64,000 nucleotides of DNA from Nitzschia sp. DOCU1 (GCA_951394045.1 OX596000.1:310001-374000), one strand, 5' to 3'. Numbered from the stretch's first letter, positions 32,611 to 43,753 are shown. Translations and numbers: made by a program. The notes: generated from the letters alone by a model not told the origin.

Positions 32611-34208
32611 TTACATGGAAACATTTAATGATGATGTCTGATGGTGACCACCCCCGCCACCACCAAATCCATTCCAGCATGATGTTGTGTGGTTAGTAGC
32701 ACTGCTACTAAGTACCGACGAGGAGGGCGTCTCCAATCGAGGTCTCTTGACTGTCACTACGCTTCGATCTTCTTCCATGTGATCATTATTCGAGCCCCCA
32801 TATTCGGTACTCGTTCGAGATAACATTCCCCGAAAACTCCCACCCACTTTTCGTACAATATCCGCTTCATCCGTCACTTCTTCATACCACCCTGCCGTTG
32901 TTCGCGTCAAGAAGCGTCCTCCCCCCTCCCGTACCATTTGCACCAAACGTTTATTTAATTCTTGTCGTTTCGGAGCATTGGCTCCCCGATATTCTTCAAT
33001 CAACGTACTCATCAAGGCTCGCATGTATACGTTGCCCGCATGTTGATGAGACGCACTTCCCCGCCCCAAACAAACATCCCGACAACCGGGTAAATCCAAT
33101 GCTTTAAATTCCGTACTGGTCCGTAAGACAGTTTCCTTCTTTTTTCGTCGATTGAGCCATCTGGCATGAGCATTGACGCGTAATTCTTCCCCATCCGTAG
33201 CATACGGCAAACAATCGGCCGGGAATCCATACGTCATTAACTGATATCCCAGCTCGGTATAAGAGCCCGTATGAATTCTCGTTCGCATTCGATTCCCCTT
33301 GCTCAAACTTTTGGTCAAAATATCGACAGTTGTTCGGATCAAGGGTGTACTATTTTTGACCCAAATGTGATTGGCCTTGACACGAAGGGGACACCATTTA
33401 GAGGTATCACTACGTTTGACATTGTGCCGTATGACTTCCAAGTCTTCGAGTCTCGGTAGGACAGCTACCACTTGAAGAGTAATCATGCCCCGTTTCTGCG
33501 TCTCCTCATCTTCGGCGGCTGCCGACATCATATAAAACACCAAGTCCGTCTGAAAAATAATGAGGAAGGGAACCATGTGCATCACAACACACATGTTAGG
33601 AACAAAACTGTTGCAGACATAGTAGTACATGCCCCGAACGACAAGTACTATCGCACTCATGACATAAGTATAGTACGCACCGCCGCCATTGGATTTTCTC
33701 GCACGACATGTCTGGGTGCATCATCGGCATGAATCAAATAAATGGCTCGTCCGGCACTATCTCGTGCCGGTAAAATTTGATGGATCCCAAAATCCACCAG
33801 CAAAGCACGGGATTCAGTACTCAAGTCGGCCATGGTTAGAGTGCGGGTCAATACCTTGGGTCCAAACCTGGAAAGTTTTTCTTCCAAATACTGCATCATT
33901 CGGACTGCCGCTGCCTGAGGATCAAATCCTTCGGCACGCAAAAACATGAGCCGAAAAGCTCGATTGGCCACATAGGCAGGATTATCGCGTTTGGCTTGAA
34001 TATAGGCTGTCACCAAGGAGGCCTCTGTTGTTTCGAGACTTTCGACCGCGTGTTGAAATTCCGCTAGTTTTTCTTCCACCATTTCAGGTGTTTCTTTCAT
34101 GACATCGTCGACTCCATGGATACTTTCAAAGACACGATTCCGCTCTTGAAGAGAAAGTGAATTCAATTCGCGGGCCAGTACGGCGTGGGCATCTTCAATG
34201 TTTTGCAT
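32611..34208 (-). CDS. DUF6824 protein with CRAL-TRIO-like N-terminal region
   Basis: Exons 34208-33681 and 33549-32611 join in phase 0 across a 131-bp intron that starts gtgcgt and ends in a clear tttttcag, giving 488 aa. Unspliced, the first frame would stop within the intron. The N-terminal ~300 residues (LVDFGIHQILPARDSAGRA, DEETQKRGMITLQVV, HTGSYTELGYQLMTYGFP) resemble the CRAL-TRIO-like region often found ahead of this domain in diatoms. The DUF6824 domain is at about 335-420 (DVCLGRGSASHQHAGNVYMR, KRLVQMVREGGGRFLTR, GWYEEVTDEADIVRKVGGSFR). The tail has a basic KRPRLE motif and a Gly/His-rich end. DUF6824 is expanded in diatoms and its role is unknown; nuclear regulation has been a guess for such proteins. 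Confidence 0.85.
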
Positions 34209-35021
34209 GATAGAAGACGATGATAATTGCGACTAAGGACTAGCTAGGAATCGAATAAATAACAGGATTCGGGAAACCACACAAAATGGAGATGAGAAGA
34301 TCTGCTGTGCCAGGCAGTGCAGATGAAAGATTAAAACAGCAATAGATGGACGTCGTTTGTGGAAGATGATGGAAGAGAGATGCTGTTACAAATGTGGTAT
34401 GTGCAGTCTTCCGCCTTATTTGACCTCCATTCACTGCAAGCGAAACGTTCGTCTTGCTTGGGGGCTGTTTTGTCGGCCTTTCGCCACACACACCCGCTAT
34501 GTACCCGCTATTTCACTGCGATCGACGGCGTTTGGATTCGTTCGACTTGTGTCCGCGCGAAAGTTCGGAGAAAAACGGAAGAGAACCATTCGGTTCTCCG
34601 GTCATGTATCAAAGAATGTATCTACCAGTGATACGTTTTGTAGTGATGCAAATCGCATGAGTTTTTGGATGGTACGGTAGATACCGGTAGTAGGCGCGCG
34701 GGTTTGCCCGGCTCGAAAGGGCTATATCGAAGGGAGGGAAGGTAGGGGGAAGGGCATAAATCAATTGCTTACCACCTCCCTCGCCACTTTTGGCGGGAAC
34801 AAGTGAAAGATCCTCGTGACTGGCATGAATAGCTCTGCCTTCCTTGCAGCGATCATGATGGGGATGCATGATGACCGCCGAGGACCCATCACTCAACTAC
34901 GAGGTTGTCCTGCTCGACGCTCTTTGGATTGTGAGATATTCTACATTCCATCGTCTCTTGTTTGGTTTCCACCAAGGAGCGAGCATCCGCCGACGTAGTA
35001 GCTCCTACTACTGCTTTCAAA
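34209..35021. other. intergenic between divergent genes, nothing firm
   Basis: Overlapping short frames on both strands (34357-34680 plus, 34609-34896 minus) lack recognisable content. The frame of the next gene stays open upstream to about 34962 but has no ATG there. Confidence 0.55.
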
Positions 35022-37220
35022 ATGATTGCCAATGTCGATGAAATCCCCGTGATCGGGCAAGTCTACCAAAGCGCGGGGATTGTCACCGCGATTGATGAAA
35101 AAGTGCAAGAGACTCCCGGCAAAAAGATTTGGACGCGACAAATAATAACGCTTGATTCCGGAGCTATCTATACATTGGATCAGTACGTTCCAAAACCAAA
35201 AGAAGATGAAGAAGAACAGCAAGTCCGCCGGGGGTCATTGTCAGCCCAACCAGCCGAAACAACGCGACCGGCCGAACAACAACAAGAAGAAGACGACGAC
35301 GAAGAGTCATCGGTACCGCTGACGATTTTGGTGTATTCCAAGAATGATCCAAATTTGCCTCCGCCAGGATCATCGTCCTCCCAACAACCCGAACCCATTC
35401 GAGGAATTTGGACCTTTGGCGACGGTCGTTCCGTCTACGATGATGATAATAATAACGATGATGAAGACGACGATGACATGTTCTGGAAGCCACAAGAAGT
35501 GGTATTATTTCCTCCCAAGCGAAAACTCGAAACGATTCCAGAAGAAGGAGAAGAAGATTTACCAACCGGGGTTTGGGGTTACGCCGAAGATCAAGAACCC
35601 AACAGCAGCTTTAGCAGTCTACGTCCCGGTAGCATCGACGGCGCCGAAGATTGGTATCCTAGAGGACACGCCCTGGTAGTACCACCCACGGTAGAAGTTC
35701 CCGAAAATTTTGTGGCAGCTGGAAGGTACACCTACAAACCAGGTTCGACACACAAGACATGGCCACCTGCCATCGATCACGTCAAGAAACAATTGCATGC
35801 CGTCGGCAAGTTGAAGGTTCCAAAATGTTTCGAAGAAAATGACGGCAAACTTCCCATCAAAGTGTTCCCAAAGTCCAAAGTACCAGATCCTCCTCCGCGT
35901 TCGAGTACCGACCGATGGGCCGAGAGGAAAGGCTCGGCTCCGGTAGACTTATCGCCACCCAAACCAAGGAAAAAAGCGGTTACGTTTGCGCCGCCTGTGG
36001 GTCAATGGGCATATCCCGACGGAGAAGAAGTGGAAGATGATCATTTCCTACCGGTAGATGTCGATTTGTATTGGGGCGACGAGAAACCACCGAGTGTTTC
36101 CGGAGCCATGTCAGACGACGGATCTCTGGTGAGCTGGGGTGTATGGGGGTCGTCGGTGGGGTCGGTCGATTTGGATGATCCCGAGTGGGAACCTGAAATG
36201 TCCATGGTCTTTCCTCCTGGCATTGAGCCGGATCCAGAAATTGCTATTCAGGGACGTTGGGCATATAGAATGAATCAAAATGTCAAAATCGAATGGCCAC
36301 CAACCGTCACCAGAACGGCCACAGTATATCCGTCTAAGGATGCTCCGGCGGTGGAACGCGGAAAGTCCCAAGGTGTTTGGGAGTTTCGAAATGGAAGAAA
36401 TAAGGCAAATGAAGATGATTGGGAGGCCTTCGAGGTTGACTTATTGGGGGAATATGAGAACGTTGATGGGGACGACGACGACGAGCCACGGCCTTTCGGT
36501 TTCTGGGGGATCAGGCATGGTGCCGAGCCTGATAGGAATTGGGATTGGGAACCTAAAGACGTGGTTTTCTTCCCCCCTGGTGAAGAACCCCGTGAAGACA
36601 CTTGGGTACAGGGCAAGTGGGCAATAAAACGGGAAGTTGGTAAACTCAAGGACACATGGCCGCCCAAGTCACAATCAAAGCCAAAGACTCGATCTGTGGG
36701 TAAACTGAAACCACTCCATTGGCCCTCTACAGCTTGGGTGTATCCGACTCAAACCGCGCCCTCACCTAGCCCGGGCAGAACCCTCGGAGTTTGGAAATTC
36801 AGTGGCGGGAGTGAACCAGAAGATGCTTCCTCGTGGACACCGCAACAGATCGATCTGTATGGCGCGTCCGACAAAGTTGATGACACGAAACCTAACGGGA
36901 CATGGGGAGTCAATGCTGATGCTGAAGCTTTGAACGATGCAGATGATTCGTTCTTCGCCCCCGAAGACATTTGGTTTTACCCACCGGGGGAGGTGCCCGA
37001 TAAAAATTGCTCCGTCCAGGGAAAGTGGGCCTTTCAGAAGAGCAAATTAGATATCACATGGCCACCACCAATACAAAGTGCAGCTCAGCCAGCGCGGATG
37101 TCGTCGGTGGGAAAGCTGAAGATTCCTGGGGCATTTGAAAAGGAGGCGTCACCCCGAGTTGGTGGCAAGAAAGTAATGAGTGGAAAAGCCCAACTCCCGT
37201 CCATGTTTAGCAACTCTTAA
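35022..37220 (+). CDS. Trp-rich tandem-repeat protein, unknown family, 732 aa
   Basis: The first in-frame ATG is at 35022. The protein is built from about four copies of a ~120-residue module (roughly residues 100-265, 335-445, 450-575 and 590-700). Each module runs: G-x-W-x-F/Y near the start, an acidic segment, P-x-x-V/I-D-L-Y or its equivalent, G-x-W-G, then W-x-P-x-D/S-x-x-F/V-x-PPG, then QG-K/R-WA, and a closing WPP. Between modules recurs VGKLK followed by a Pro/Phe-containing turn (GKLKVPKCF, GKLKPL, GKLKIPGAF, with SGKAQLPSMF at the end). No signal peptide, membrane helix or catalytic motif is visible. The strongly acidic inserts contrast with basic GKLK linkers. I do not recognise the family. 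The regular Trp spacing suggests a repeated small beta fold with a binding or scaffold role. Confidence 0.87.
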   Translation: MIANVDEIPVIGQVYQSAGIVTAIDEKVQETPGKKIWTRQIITLDSGAIYTLDQYVPKPKEDEEEQQVRRGSLSAQPAETTRPAEQQQEEDDDEESSVPLTILVYSKNDPNLPPPGSSSSQQPEPIRGIWTFGDGRSVYDDDNNNDDEDDDDMFWKPQEVVLFPPKRKLETIPEEGEEDLPTGVWGYAEDQEPNSSFSSLRPGSIDGAEDWYPRGHALVVPPTVEVPENFVAAGRYTYKPGSTHKTWPPAIDHVKKQLHAVGKLKVPKCFEENDGKLPIKVFPKSKVPDPPPRSSTDRWAERKGSAPVDLSPPKPRKKAVTFAPPVGQWAYPDGEEVEDDHFLPVDVDLYWGDEKPPSVSGAMSDDGSLVSWGVWGSSVGSVDLDDPEWEPEMSMVFPPGIEPDPEIAIQGRWAYRMNQNVKIEWPPTVTRTATVYPSKDAPAVERGKSQGVWEFRNGRNKANEDDWEAFEVDLLGEYENVDGDDDDEPRPFGFWGIRHGAEPDRNWDWEPKDVVFFPPGEEPREDTWVQGKWAIKREVGKLKDTWPPKSQSKPKTRSVGKLKPLHWPSTAWVYPTQTAPSPSPGRTLGVWKFSGGSEPEDASSWTPQQIDLYGASDKVDDTKPNGTWGVNADAEALNDADDSFFAPEDIWFYPPGEVPDKNCSVQGKWAFQKSKLDITWPPPIQSAAQPARMSSVGKLKIPGAFEKEASPRVGGKKVMSGKAQLPSMFSNS

Positions 37221-38282
37221 TCTGGGCATTCAACCAAGGTTATGGAGCACACTCTGGTGAGAAGCACTATAGTTGCCATGACCTGTCGATCGCATTTGCT
37301 GCGGCGGTATACTCCCATGAGCTTGATCTAGCAGATGCGAAGAAGATCGCCCACCGACGCCGCACGTTGGACTATTTGTTAAATCTCCTAACTTGGTCTA
37401 CTCGTAAATATAGGATGATCTGCCTTACTTTCCTTCGAAAAATGTTGTAGTCCGACGCAGAAAATGCTATGATTGTTGCAGCAACTATCATATCATAGCT
37501 TTCGCGGGCGACTACTAACCATCATCCGGCCCCAACTTTCAGTGCTCCCCCCGATGTTGAATGCAAGGCCTATTGGGGGCGGCAGTTGGGGAGGAATCAT
37601 ACATTACAGGGTAAGTTCAGTCATCTCTCCACTACACTCGTGCATGCAGTCTGCTAAGCCCACGCGATATCATACTGTAGAATCCCCACTTTCTACCGGT
37701 CCGTGTGACGCGGACAAACGACATCTTCAAGTGTTCGAAATACCTATCACACGGTATGGCATTTGGATGGCTTTATTTCGGCTGACAGACTACGCGTCAT
37801 GCCATCAAACTGTTCTGCTTCTATCATTTCAAGCCCACGTCAGTGAAAAACGAAGGCCATTTAATTAAAGACTCTAATGGATACTTAGAGCGATGACTCA
37901 GATGATTGTAAATGTTAAGTGTTAACATCTGTTCTAGGTTCCCCGGGGACTTCTACTTGTTCTTCAAGTATCATCATGAAGTGAAGAGACTTTTGTCCAA
38001 TCAACGTCTTGTCGGGTAGTAGAAGACCAAAGACCATTCATTGGCTTGCGTCGACGTGTTATGAGTAACAGTCCACAGTGTATCTCCGACAATATTCCTT
38101 CTCTATTCCTCGCTCGTGGCATGCAAAAATCCAGCGCATAACGTCCTCTGCTTGCGTAGACTGACTGTCTTCTGGTATTACCCGGCTAAAAACAGTACTT
38201 TTTGTACGAGACGAGAGATGATGAGCAGCGTCTTGCAAAAATTCCCTCACAAAAAAAGCTAATCACTCAACAAGAACTGAAA
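37221..38282. other. intergenic, nothing recognised
   Basis: A 131-codon frame (37473-37868) starts at TTG and has no recognisable domain; it is not called. The bZIP frame is open a little upstream of its ATG (to about 38202), also without an ATG. Confidence 0.6.
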
Positions 38283-39269
38283 ATGGCAAGCTCCCTGCGT
38301 ACAATGAATCCAGAAGAGGCGGTTCCACAGCCAGAGTCTGAAGACAAGGATGCTACCAATGAAGTATCCTCCGACGAAGACGGTAAGGTATCAGGAAACA
38401 AGAGGTCACACCCGGCCTCTGATGATGGCCTGGATGATACTGATGACAAGAAAGCCGAGCGCAGGGCTGCCAATCGTCGATCGGCCTTTCAGTCAAGGCA
38501 ACGCCGCAAGATCTTGATCGAAGACCTTCAGAGAACGGTTTCCGCTCTCTCCAAGGACAATGGTGACTTGCGCAAAACGAACGACGACCTGCGTGTACAA
38601 CTTGAGGCTACGCTCCTGGAGAACCACCAATTCCGAATGCAGCAGCAGCTCGCGGGTGCTGCCAATAACCCTTCATTTCTGGGTGCCCAATCTCTGCATT
38701 CGGCACAGGCTCAAGCTCTCCTCAGAGGAGGAGGTCAAGCCGCTCTGTCCCATCTTGTGACAGGCGCAGGGGCGGCTGGGCTAGGCAATAACCTCGGAGG
38801 CAGCCCACCAGCATCTGTCGGCAGCGCTGACCCGTTGTTGAACGCAAGGCTTGCTCTGGCTGCGTCGCAGTCTCGTACGAGCGATAAATTGAACCTAAGC
38901 CAAGGATCTGCTTCCGGTTCAACACAGTCGTCCGCTGGGGGCAACAAGGAATCTTCGAATGGGATTCAAGGTATCCTGAACGCCGCATCCCTCTCCAATG
39001 CATCTGGCGTAGCTGGCCTTCATGGACTTCTCCAGAATCCTGGACTTAACACTCAGCTTGCAGGACTTCAGGCGATGTTAGATCATAGTGCCGCCGGGGG
39101 TGGCCAGATTGGTGGCCTGCAAGGACTCGTTGAACAGCTACGAGGCGGGGGTGCCGCCAGTGGTTTGAGTGAAATCCAGCGTGCATTACTCCGAGGATCT
39201 GCAGTTCAGAGTGACAACCAGAACACTGTCTCCGATGCCTTGCGGGCTCTCCTTCAGAAGAAGGGCTAG
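38283..39269 (+). CDS. bZIP transcription factor, 328 aa
   Basis: Starts at the first in-frame ATG. An acidic N-terminal segment precedes the basic region ERRAANRRSAFQSRQRRK, which has the canonical N-x7-R (N64, R72). It is followed by a leucine zipper with L82, L89, L96 and L103 at seven-residue spacing, broken by charged residues (LSKDNGDLRKTNDDL). The protein should dimerise and bind DNA in the nucleus. Residues ~130-328 are Ala/Gly/Leu/Gln-rich with repeated short helices of the type GLQG.L and LRGGG (LRGGGQAALSHL, LVEQLRGGGAASGL, ALRALLQKKG), which suggests a repeat-derived activation or interaction region. The family subgroup cannot be set by eye. A Phe follows the Ala in the basic region (NRRSAFQSR), where many bZIPs have Ala or Ser. 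Confidence 0.93.
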   Translation: MASSLRTMNPEEAVPQPESEDKDATNEVSSDEDGKVSGNKRSHPASDDGLDDTDDKKAERRAANRRSAFQSRQRRKILIEDLQRTVSALSKDNGDLRKTNDDLRVQLEATLLENHQFRMQQQLAGAANNPSFLGAQSLHSAQAQALLRGGGQAALSHLVTGAGAAGLGNNLGGSPPASVGSADPLLNARLALAASQSRTSDKLNLSQGSASGSTQSSAGGNKESSNGIQGILNAASLSNASGVAGLHGLLQNPGLNTQLAGLQAMLDHSAAGGGQIGGLQGLVEQLRGGGAASGLSEIQRALLRGSAVQSDNQNTVSDALRALLQKKG

Positions 39270-40590
39270 TGGGCGTAAGGGGGGATCTAACAGGATCTAA
39301 GGACTACATATGAAAAGTGGGCGACATCCTGACAAATTCGAGGTATAAGTGAGGCCGCATCTTATGGTTCTGAATTACCTGTCAGGCTTGTACAAAATGT
39401 GAACTAACCTACCCACTCTGTTGATACGTCGACTACTCCTGGGCGAGTTAATTTGTGAATAAAATAGGCCAGTAGTTTTGTCAACTTTCAGCGCAACATT
39501 CCTGCTACTTTCGCCCACTGCTAGCTACAAGAATCTCTTCAGACTACCTACATCAGTTAATAGACATTATCTACTATCAAGTAGTAGTGTAACCAAATTA
39601 CTTTCTCCTGCGGCTTGTAGATGGTGGGCTGCCACGAGAAACGAAATTGAAGGTGGACCAAAAGCACAACTCCCAAAGTGGAAGAATCCATACCGGTCGT
39701 GCGCGGAAGTTGTTGGGGATGCCTTGAAGGATGACTTTGCATTGAGAACGTGACGACCTCTGACGTGTACTCAATATGTGATCCGATGACTCAAATTGTT
39801 ACCAAAACCGAATTTGCTCTGACGCACGTGCGCTCAGGGCCCCTTTCTGCACTGGGTTTCTCCATTCTTTATCACGTGGCGGAAACTGTCCTGTTCACAC
39901 TGCCTCTCCGCCGACGTTCGGACGAATGCAACGGAATTTGACGGACAAACGTCACACAGACAAACGAACTGGCTTCGTTTTGCAGGCAAGACGTGCGAAG
40001 GACAGGCAATTGATGACTAAACGGACCACTCTACGCGGCCGGCGGCAAGACAGAGAAATGGATGCTGTAGCCCCTTCGGCCCGACGTATTCAGTACCTCA
40101 TACCCATTACGACGCTCGTCACTAGCACTATGGTACAGCTCTAGGAAAAGCTTCCCCCAACTCCTTTTTTCTGACGGAGCGATTCTCAAGAACAATCGGT
40201 AGCTCTACAGTGGTGATGGCAACGAGAAATACTAGGAGGAGGTCTCAACGCTTCTTCTAGTCTAGTAATACTACCGTAGGTAGTCGGCGATCATCCCCCT
40301 GTTACTACTACCTAGAAGTAGCCGGATTTTAAACGAAGGGACCCCACAACATTAGCATTTGCTTCGTTGGCTTTCTAGTAGATCGACATTGACACATGGT
40401 GTTTTATTCAGAGACGCCGTCGTGACTTTTCGTGTGGAAATCAATGCAGGTCGAGAACTATCGAGAAAGTGCCCGGTCAAGCCAATGAATAGGACTAGAG
40501 TTTTCAAAATAATATAATTCTCAAGTGAATTAATTATCTTGGTTACAAAGAATACATCGATGCCGACGGTAGGTATAGCGCCGCCGATTT
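39270..40590. other. intergenic between convergent genes, nothing recognised
   Basis: About 1.3 kb with only frames below 95 codons. A TACT/CTAG-rich simple stretch lies around 40220-40330. Confidence 0.6.
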
Positions 40591-41015
40591 TTACCACCCA
40601 TCAAACTTTTCTGGGTTCTTCCAGTTCGGATGCAATTGTCCCATATCCTTCTTCTTGACAAGATTGTAGTATTTCTCCGCTACATCGTGGCAATTTTCGT
40701 AGTGATTGACACCTTCTCGGCGGTAACATTCAATTACGTCTTCACGCAAAAGTCGTACCGTCTCATAGGCCACTTGGCGTTCCCGCGCCCGTTGCTCCGT
40801 AGCCAAGAGATACTTGACGGGGTCCTTTGCTCTTCCCACCTTTTAATGATAAAAAAGAACAAGAATATATGTGAGCCCCATAGAATCATTGTCGTCGCCA
40901 AATGTTCGTTCATAGTCCAACTTACATCGGATGCTGGATTCAACTCCTCGTGAGCATAAGGTTTCAGCGATCCCTCATGAAATTTTGGTTTCTCCGCAGC
41001 TCCTGACGACGCCAT
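40591..41015 (-). CDS. NDUFB10: mitochondrial complex I subunit NDUFB10 (PDSW)
   Basis: Exons 41015-40926 and 40839-40591 join in phase 0 across an 86-bp intron (gtaagt..aaaag), giving a 112-aa protein. Residues ~31-100 match the PDSW/NDUFB10 family, an accessory subunit of NADH:ubiquinone oxidoreductase on the intermembrane-space side of the inner membrane: KDPVKYLLATEQRARERQVA, then REDVIECYRREGVNHYENC and a trailing KYYNLVKKKD. The CYRREGVNHYENC pair matches the conserved Cys positions that form disulfides in the family. Plant homologues have the same RVEGVNH-type core and similar short length. The overlapping frame reading into the intron should be ignored. No mitochondrial presequence is expected for this subunit. 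Confidence 0.87.
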
Positions 41016-41836
41016 CTTTACTTTAACCTAGGATATAGGTGCTTGTTGTCGTTTCCAAAGAGCACAAAGCTCAACAGGGGTCAGAAGTTAATCCTGGATC
41101 AACAACTGAGGTGCAGGAGGATCCGTCCTACACGTCGCAACACGTGGGTGAACATCGCCGCGGTCGATCGGCCGTCGACCCGCCCCCATCGTTGCGGCCT
41201 TCTCTCGCTGTTTTCGTTGGCATCGGGTGATGCGCAAGCGCGCGTCGTTGGTAACAACTCATCTACGCGTAGTATGTTTAGGAGTGTGTTAATTCGAACT
41301 CTTCGATTAAAATGCTGTTCTCTCTACCTATGGACTGTTCTGTTCTCTTTCAAGCGGGATAATAATGATAAGAGCTTAATTCTTGATGACTCCCAAGCCC
41401 GATTTTGGCATGCGTTATTTCAAATTTGCAGTAGAAAAAGAAGTATCGGACAAATCCGATCACGCTCTAGCTAAGCCCGGCTAAGCATACGCGGTAATGG
41501 ATCCGGCAATATCGTTCATTTTGTATTTGCAAACGGGTACATGATGGTATTCTCCAAAGCGCCCTTTTCCGACCTTCCATTGGAAACCGCTGGCTTTTCA
41601 AATATGCCTGGGGGCATGGATCTAAAACTGAATATGCAAAACGTATAAGCCCTGGCATCGTGGTTTTGGTACCCAGGGAGATTAGCTCGCCCCCACTCAA
41701 AAAGCGAAATGTGGTTGTGGTGATGATGAAGTGCTAATAATCCAGCGAAAAAAGTCATGATGGAAAGGCTCACAAATCACTGTCAACGTACCACCATTGT
41801 CGAAGCGACAGCTTTTTGACGTTCTATAGTTCAAGA
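41016..41836. other. divergent promoter region of NDUFB10 and the Kelch-MORN gene
   Basis: Overlapping short frames on both strands (41043-41474, 41516-41773) are considered chance. No specific element is identified. Confidence 0.55.
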
Positions 41837-43753
41837 ATGACAACGACAATGGCAGACAACACCACCCTGGGAAGCCCAAGGGTCATTAGAAAACCCTCTG
41901 TTCGCAAAGCAAAAGCTTACCTCTCCCGCCCTGCCGCCCCCTTGGAATGGGAAATTGTGGGCCAAACCTCGTCCGCAAGGGAGGATTCTGCCGTTTGTGT
42001 TATCGAAAGAGACGAAAGTGAATCTTCCCTTGTGGTGCTGGGTGGACGATCTGCAGATGCCCCAAGTCCTCTTTCACTAGTGGAGATCTATGATACAACC
42101 AAACGAGAATGGTCCGCTTTACCAAGCCTTTCTGTCGACCGATGCGGGTGCTCTGCGACATATTTTAAGGAGCAGATTTATGTCTTTGGTGGTATCGGCG
42201 CCAAGAATGAGCGCCTTACCACGTGTGAGTCCTACGATATGGATACGAAGCAGTGGACACCTTTACCTTCCATGGCCTCGTCCAGGTGGTACTGCGCATC
42301 TGTGGGCTTGCCTCTTCACGGGGATATCGTTGTTCTTGGGGGGCGAGATCATCAATGGCAAGAACTTGCTTCTGTTGAAGCCTACGATACCAAGGCCCAA
42401 GAATGGCATGCACTCGCTTCCATGTCCACCCCTCGTTTTGGCTGTGGAGCCGCAAGAATCTCTGCGTCCAAGGTGATTGCTGTCGGCGGCTTCAACGGGG
42501 AAGCATGGTTGAACACAGCCGAAGTCTATGACTACGCAATGGACAAGTGGACTACCGCTCGATCCATGCCTGGAGTGCTTGAGTTTTGTACCGCCACTCC
42601 GCTTGGTAACAACCATGTGCTCGTGTCCGGCAAGGGCGGAAGCAAGGGAACAACTAAATTCTACGTTTACAACATCCCACAAGACACCTGGGCTACGGTA
42701 AAGCCGGGCTACAGGTTCGATGGGTCTGCTACCGTTGCTGCCATTGGGTCCCAAGTTGTCGTGGTAGATCAAACAAAGACTACGTTTGTCGCTACCAACG
42801 TTCCAGCACTTTTGGAGGACGACTTGACAGAATCTACCTCTCAATCATCCACCACGGCGAGCTACTCGTCGCCACGCAAACATCGTCACTCAAGTAATCG
42901 CAGCGTTTTAGTCGCTGCTGTCGCCAGTGACGACGCCAGTACCCCTTGGTGGACTTCTGCGGCATCTGCAAGCTGCAGAAACATAAGCACCTGTCAGCCC
43001 AAAGACGTGGAAATCCCAGCAGGCGACGCTGATGATGCCGACCAAGTCTCCGTACTTGCCGAAGACGACATTTCAGCTAGCGGCCAAGAATCCATGTCAT
43101 CCCATGTGAGTGGTACTACAAGAAGTGGGGGGCAAATCAGGCGAAGAGCTAGCGTTCATACAATTGATACTGTTGACTCTTTTGGACGCAAGGTCCAATA
43201 CACTGGCAACGTCTCCAAGACCCATAACCGTCCCCATGGCAAAGGCCGCATGCTATGGGTCGAGTCAGGCGATATTTACACAGGAACTTTCCGTCATGGC
43301 CGTTTGGATGGTTCGGGTCAGATCCAGTACGGCAATGGGGATAGCTTTGTAGGCACCTTCAAGAAAGACATTCGATGCGGCCCGGGGCTATTGCGCTTCA
43401 AGAAAGACGGTAGATGCTACGATGGAAACTACGAGAACGACTTGCCGCATGACTCAAATGGCACGCTGACCTGGAAGAACGGCACCATTTATATTGGAGC
43501 CTTTGTCCAAGGTCAACGAACCGGCAAAGGAGTCCAACGATTCCCTACGGGAGTTCGCTATCAAGGAGACTTTGTTGCTGGAAAGTACCATGGCTTTGGC
43601 GTTTGCGAGTTCGCGGATGGTAGTCTTTACAAAGGGCACTGGCTGCGTGGGCAGGCACATGGACAAGGCCGCTTAACAAAAGTCAATGGTGAAGTTGTCC
43701 ATGATGGTCTCTGGGAACGCGATGGACCAGTAGTATACGAAGGAGAAGAATAA
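41837..43753 (+). CDS. Kelch-repeat and MORN-repeat fusion protein, 638 aa
   Basis: Single exon from the first in-frame ATG. Residues ~50-320 hold about five Kelch blades with the LGG/FGG..Y....W.L..M pattern (VVLGGRSADAPSPLSLVEIY, IYVFGGIGAKNERLTTCESY, VVLGGRDHQW, VIAVGGFNGEAWLNTAEVYD), a beta-propeller for protein binding. A Ser/Ala-rich linker (~330-450) follows. The C-terminal ~190 residues contain about seven MORN repeats (YTGTFRHGRLDGSGQIQYGN, YIGAFVQGQRTGKGVQRFP, YQGDFVAGKYHGFGVCEF, YKGHWLRGQAHGQGRL), which associate with membranes or cytoskeleton in other proteins. The combination suggests a scaffold linking a client to a membrane or cytoskeletal site; the client is unknown. Confidence 0.92.
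   Translation: MTTTMADNTTLGSPRVIRKPSVRKAKAYLSRPAAPLEWEIVGQTSSAREDSAVCVIERDESESSLVVLGGRSADAPSPLSLVEIYDTTKREWSALPSLSVDRCGCSATYFKEQIYVFGGIGAKNERLTTCESYDMDTKQWTPLPSMASSRWYCASVGLPLHGDIVVLGGRDHQWQELASVEAYDTKAQEWHALASMSTPRFGCGAARISASKVIAVGGFNGEAWLNTAEVYDYAMDKWTTARSMPGVLEFCTATPLGNNHVLVSGKGGSKGTTKFYVYNIPQDTWATVKPGYRFDGSATVAAIGSQVVVVDQTKTTFVATNVPALLEDDLTESTSQSSTTASYSSPRKHRHSSNRSVLVAAVASDDASTPWWTSAASASCRNISTCQPKDVEIPAGDADDADQVSVLAEDDISASGQESMSSHVSGTTRSGGQIRRRASVHTIDTVDSFGRKVQYTGNVSKTHNRPHGKGRMLWVESGDIYTGTFRHGRLDGSGQIQYGNGDSFVGTFKKDIRCGPGLLRFKKDGRCYDGNYENDLPHDSNGTLTWKNGTIYIGAFVQGQRTGKGVQRFPTGVRYQGDFVAGKYHGFGVCEFADGSLYKGHWLRGQAHGQGRLTKVNGEVVHDGLWERDGPVVYEGEE

Noticed and set aside
33657..34208. Separate 183-aa minus-strand gene
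   Set aside because: Its last residues are intronic; joining at gtgcgt..tttttcag fuses it in phase with the downstream DUF6824 frame.
37473..37868. 131-codon plus-strand frame
   Set aside because: Starts at TTG, has no recognisable content, and lies in an otherwise empty intergenic region.
40734..41015. 93-aa continuous minus-strand protein with a hydrophobic segment
   Set aside because: It is NDUFB10 exon 1 read into its intron; splicing at gtaagt gives a good family match instead.
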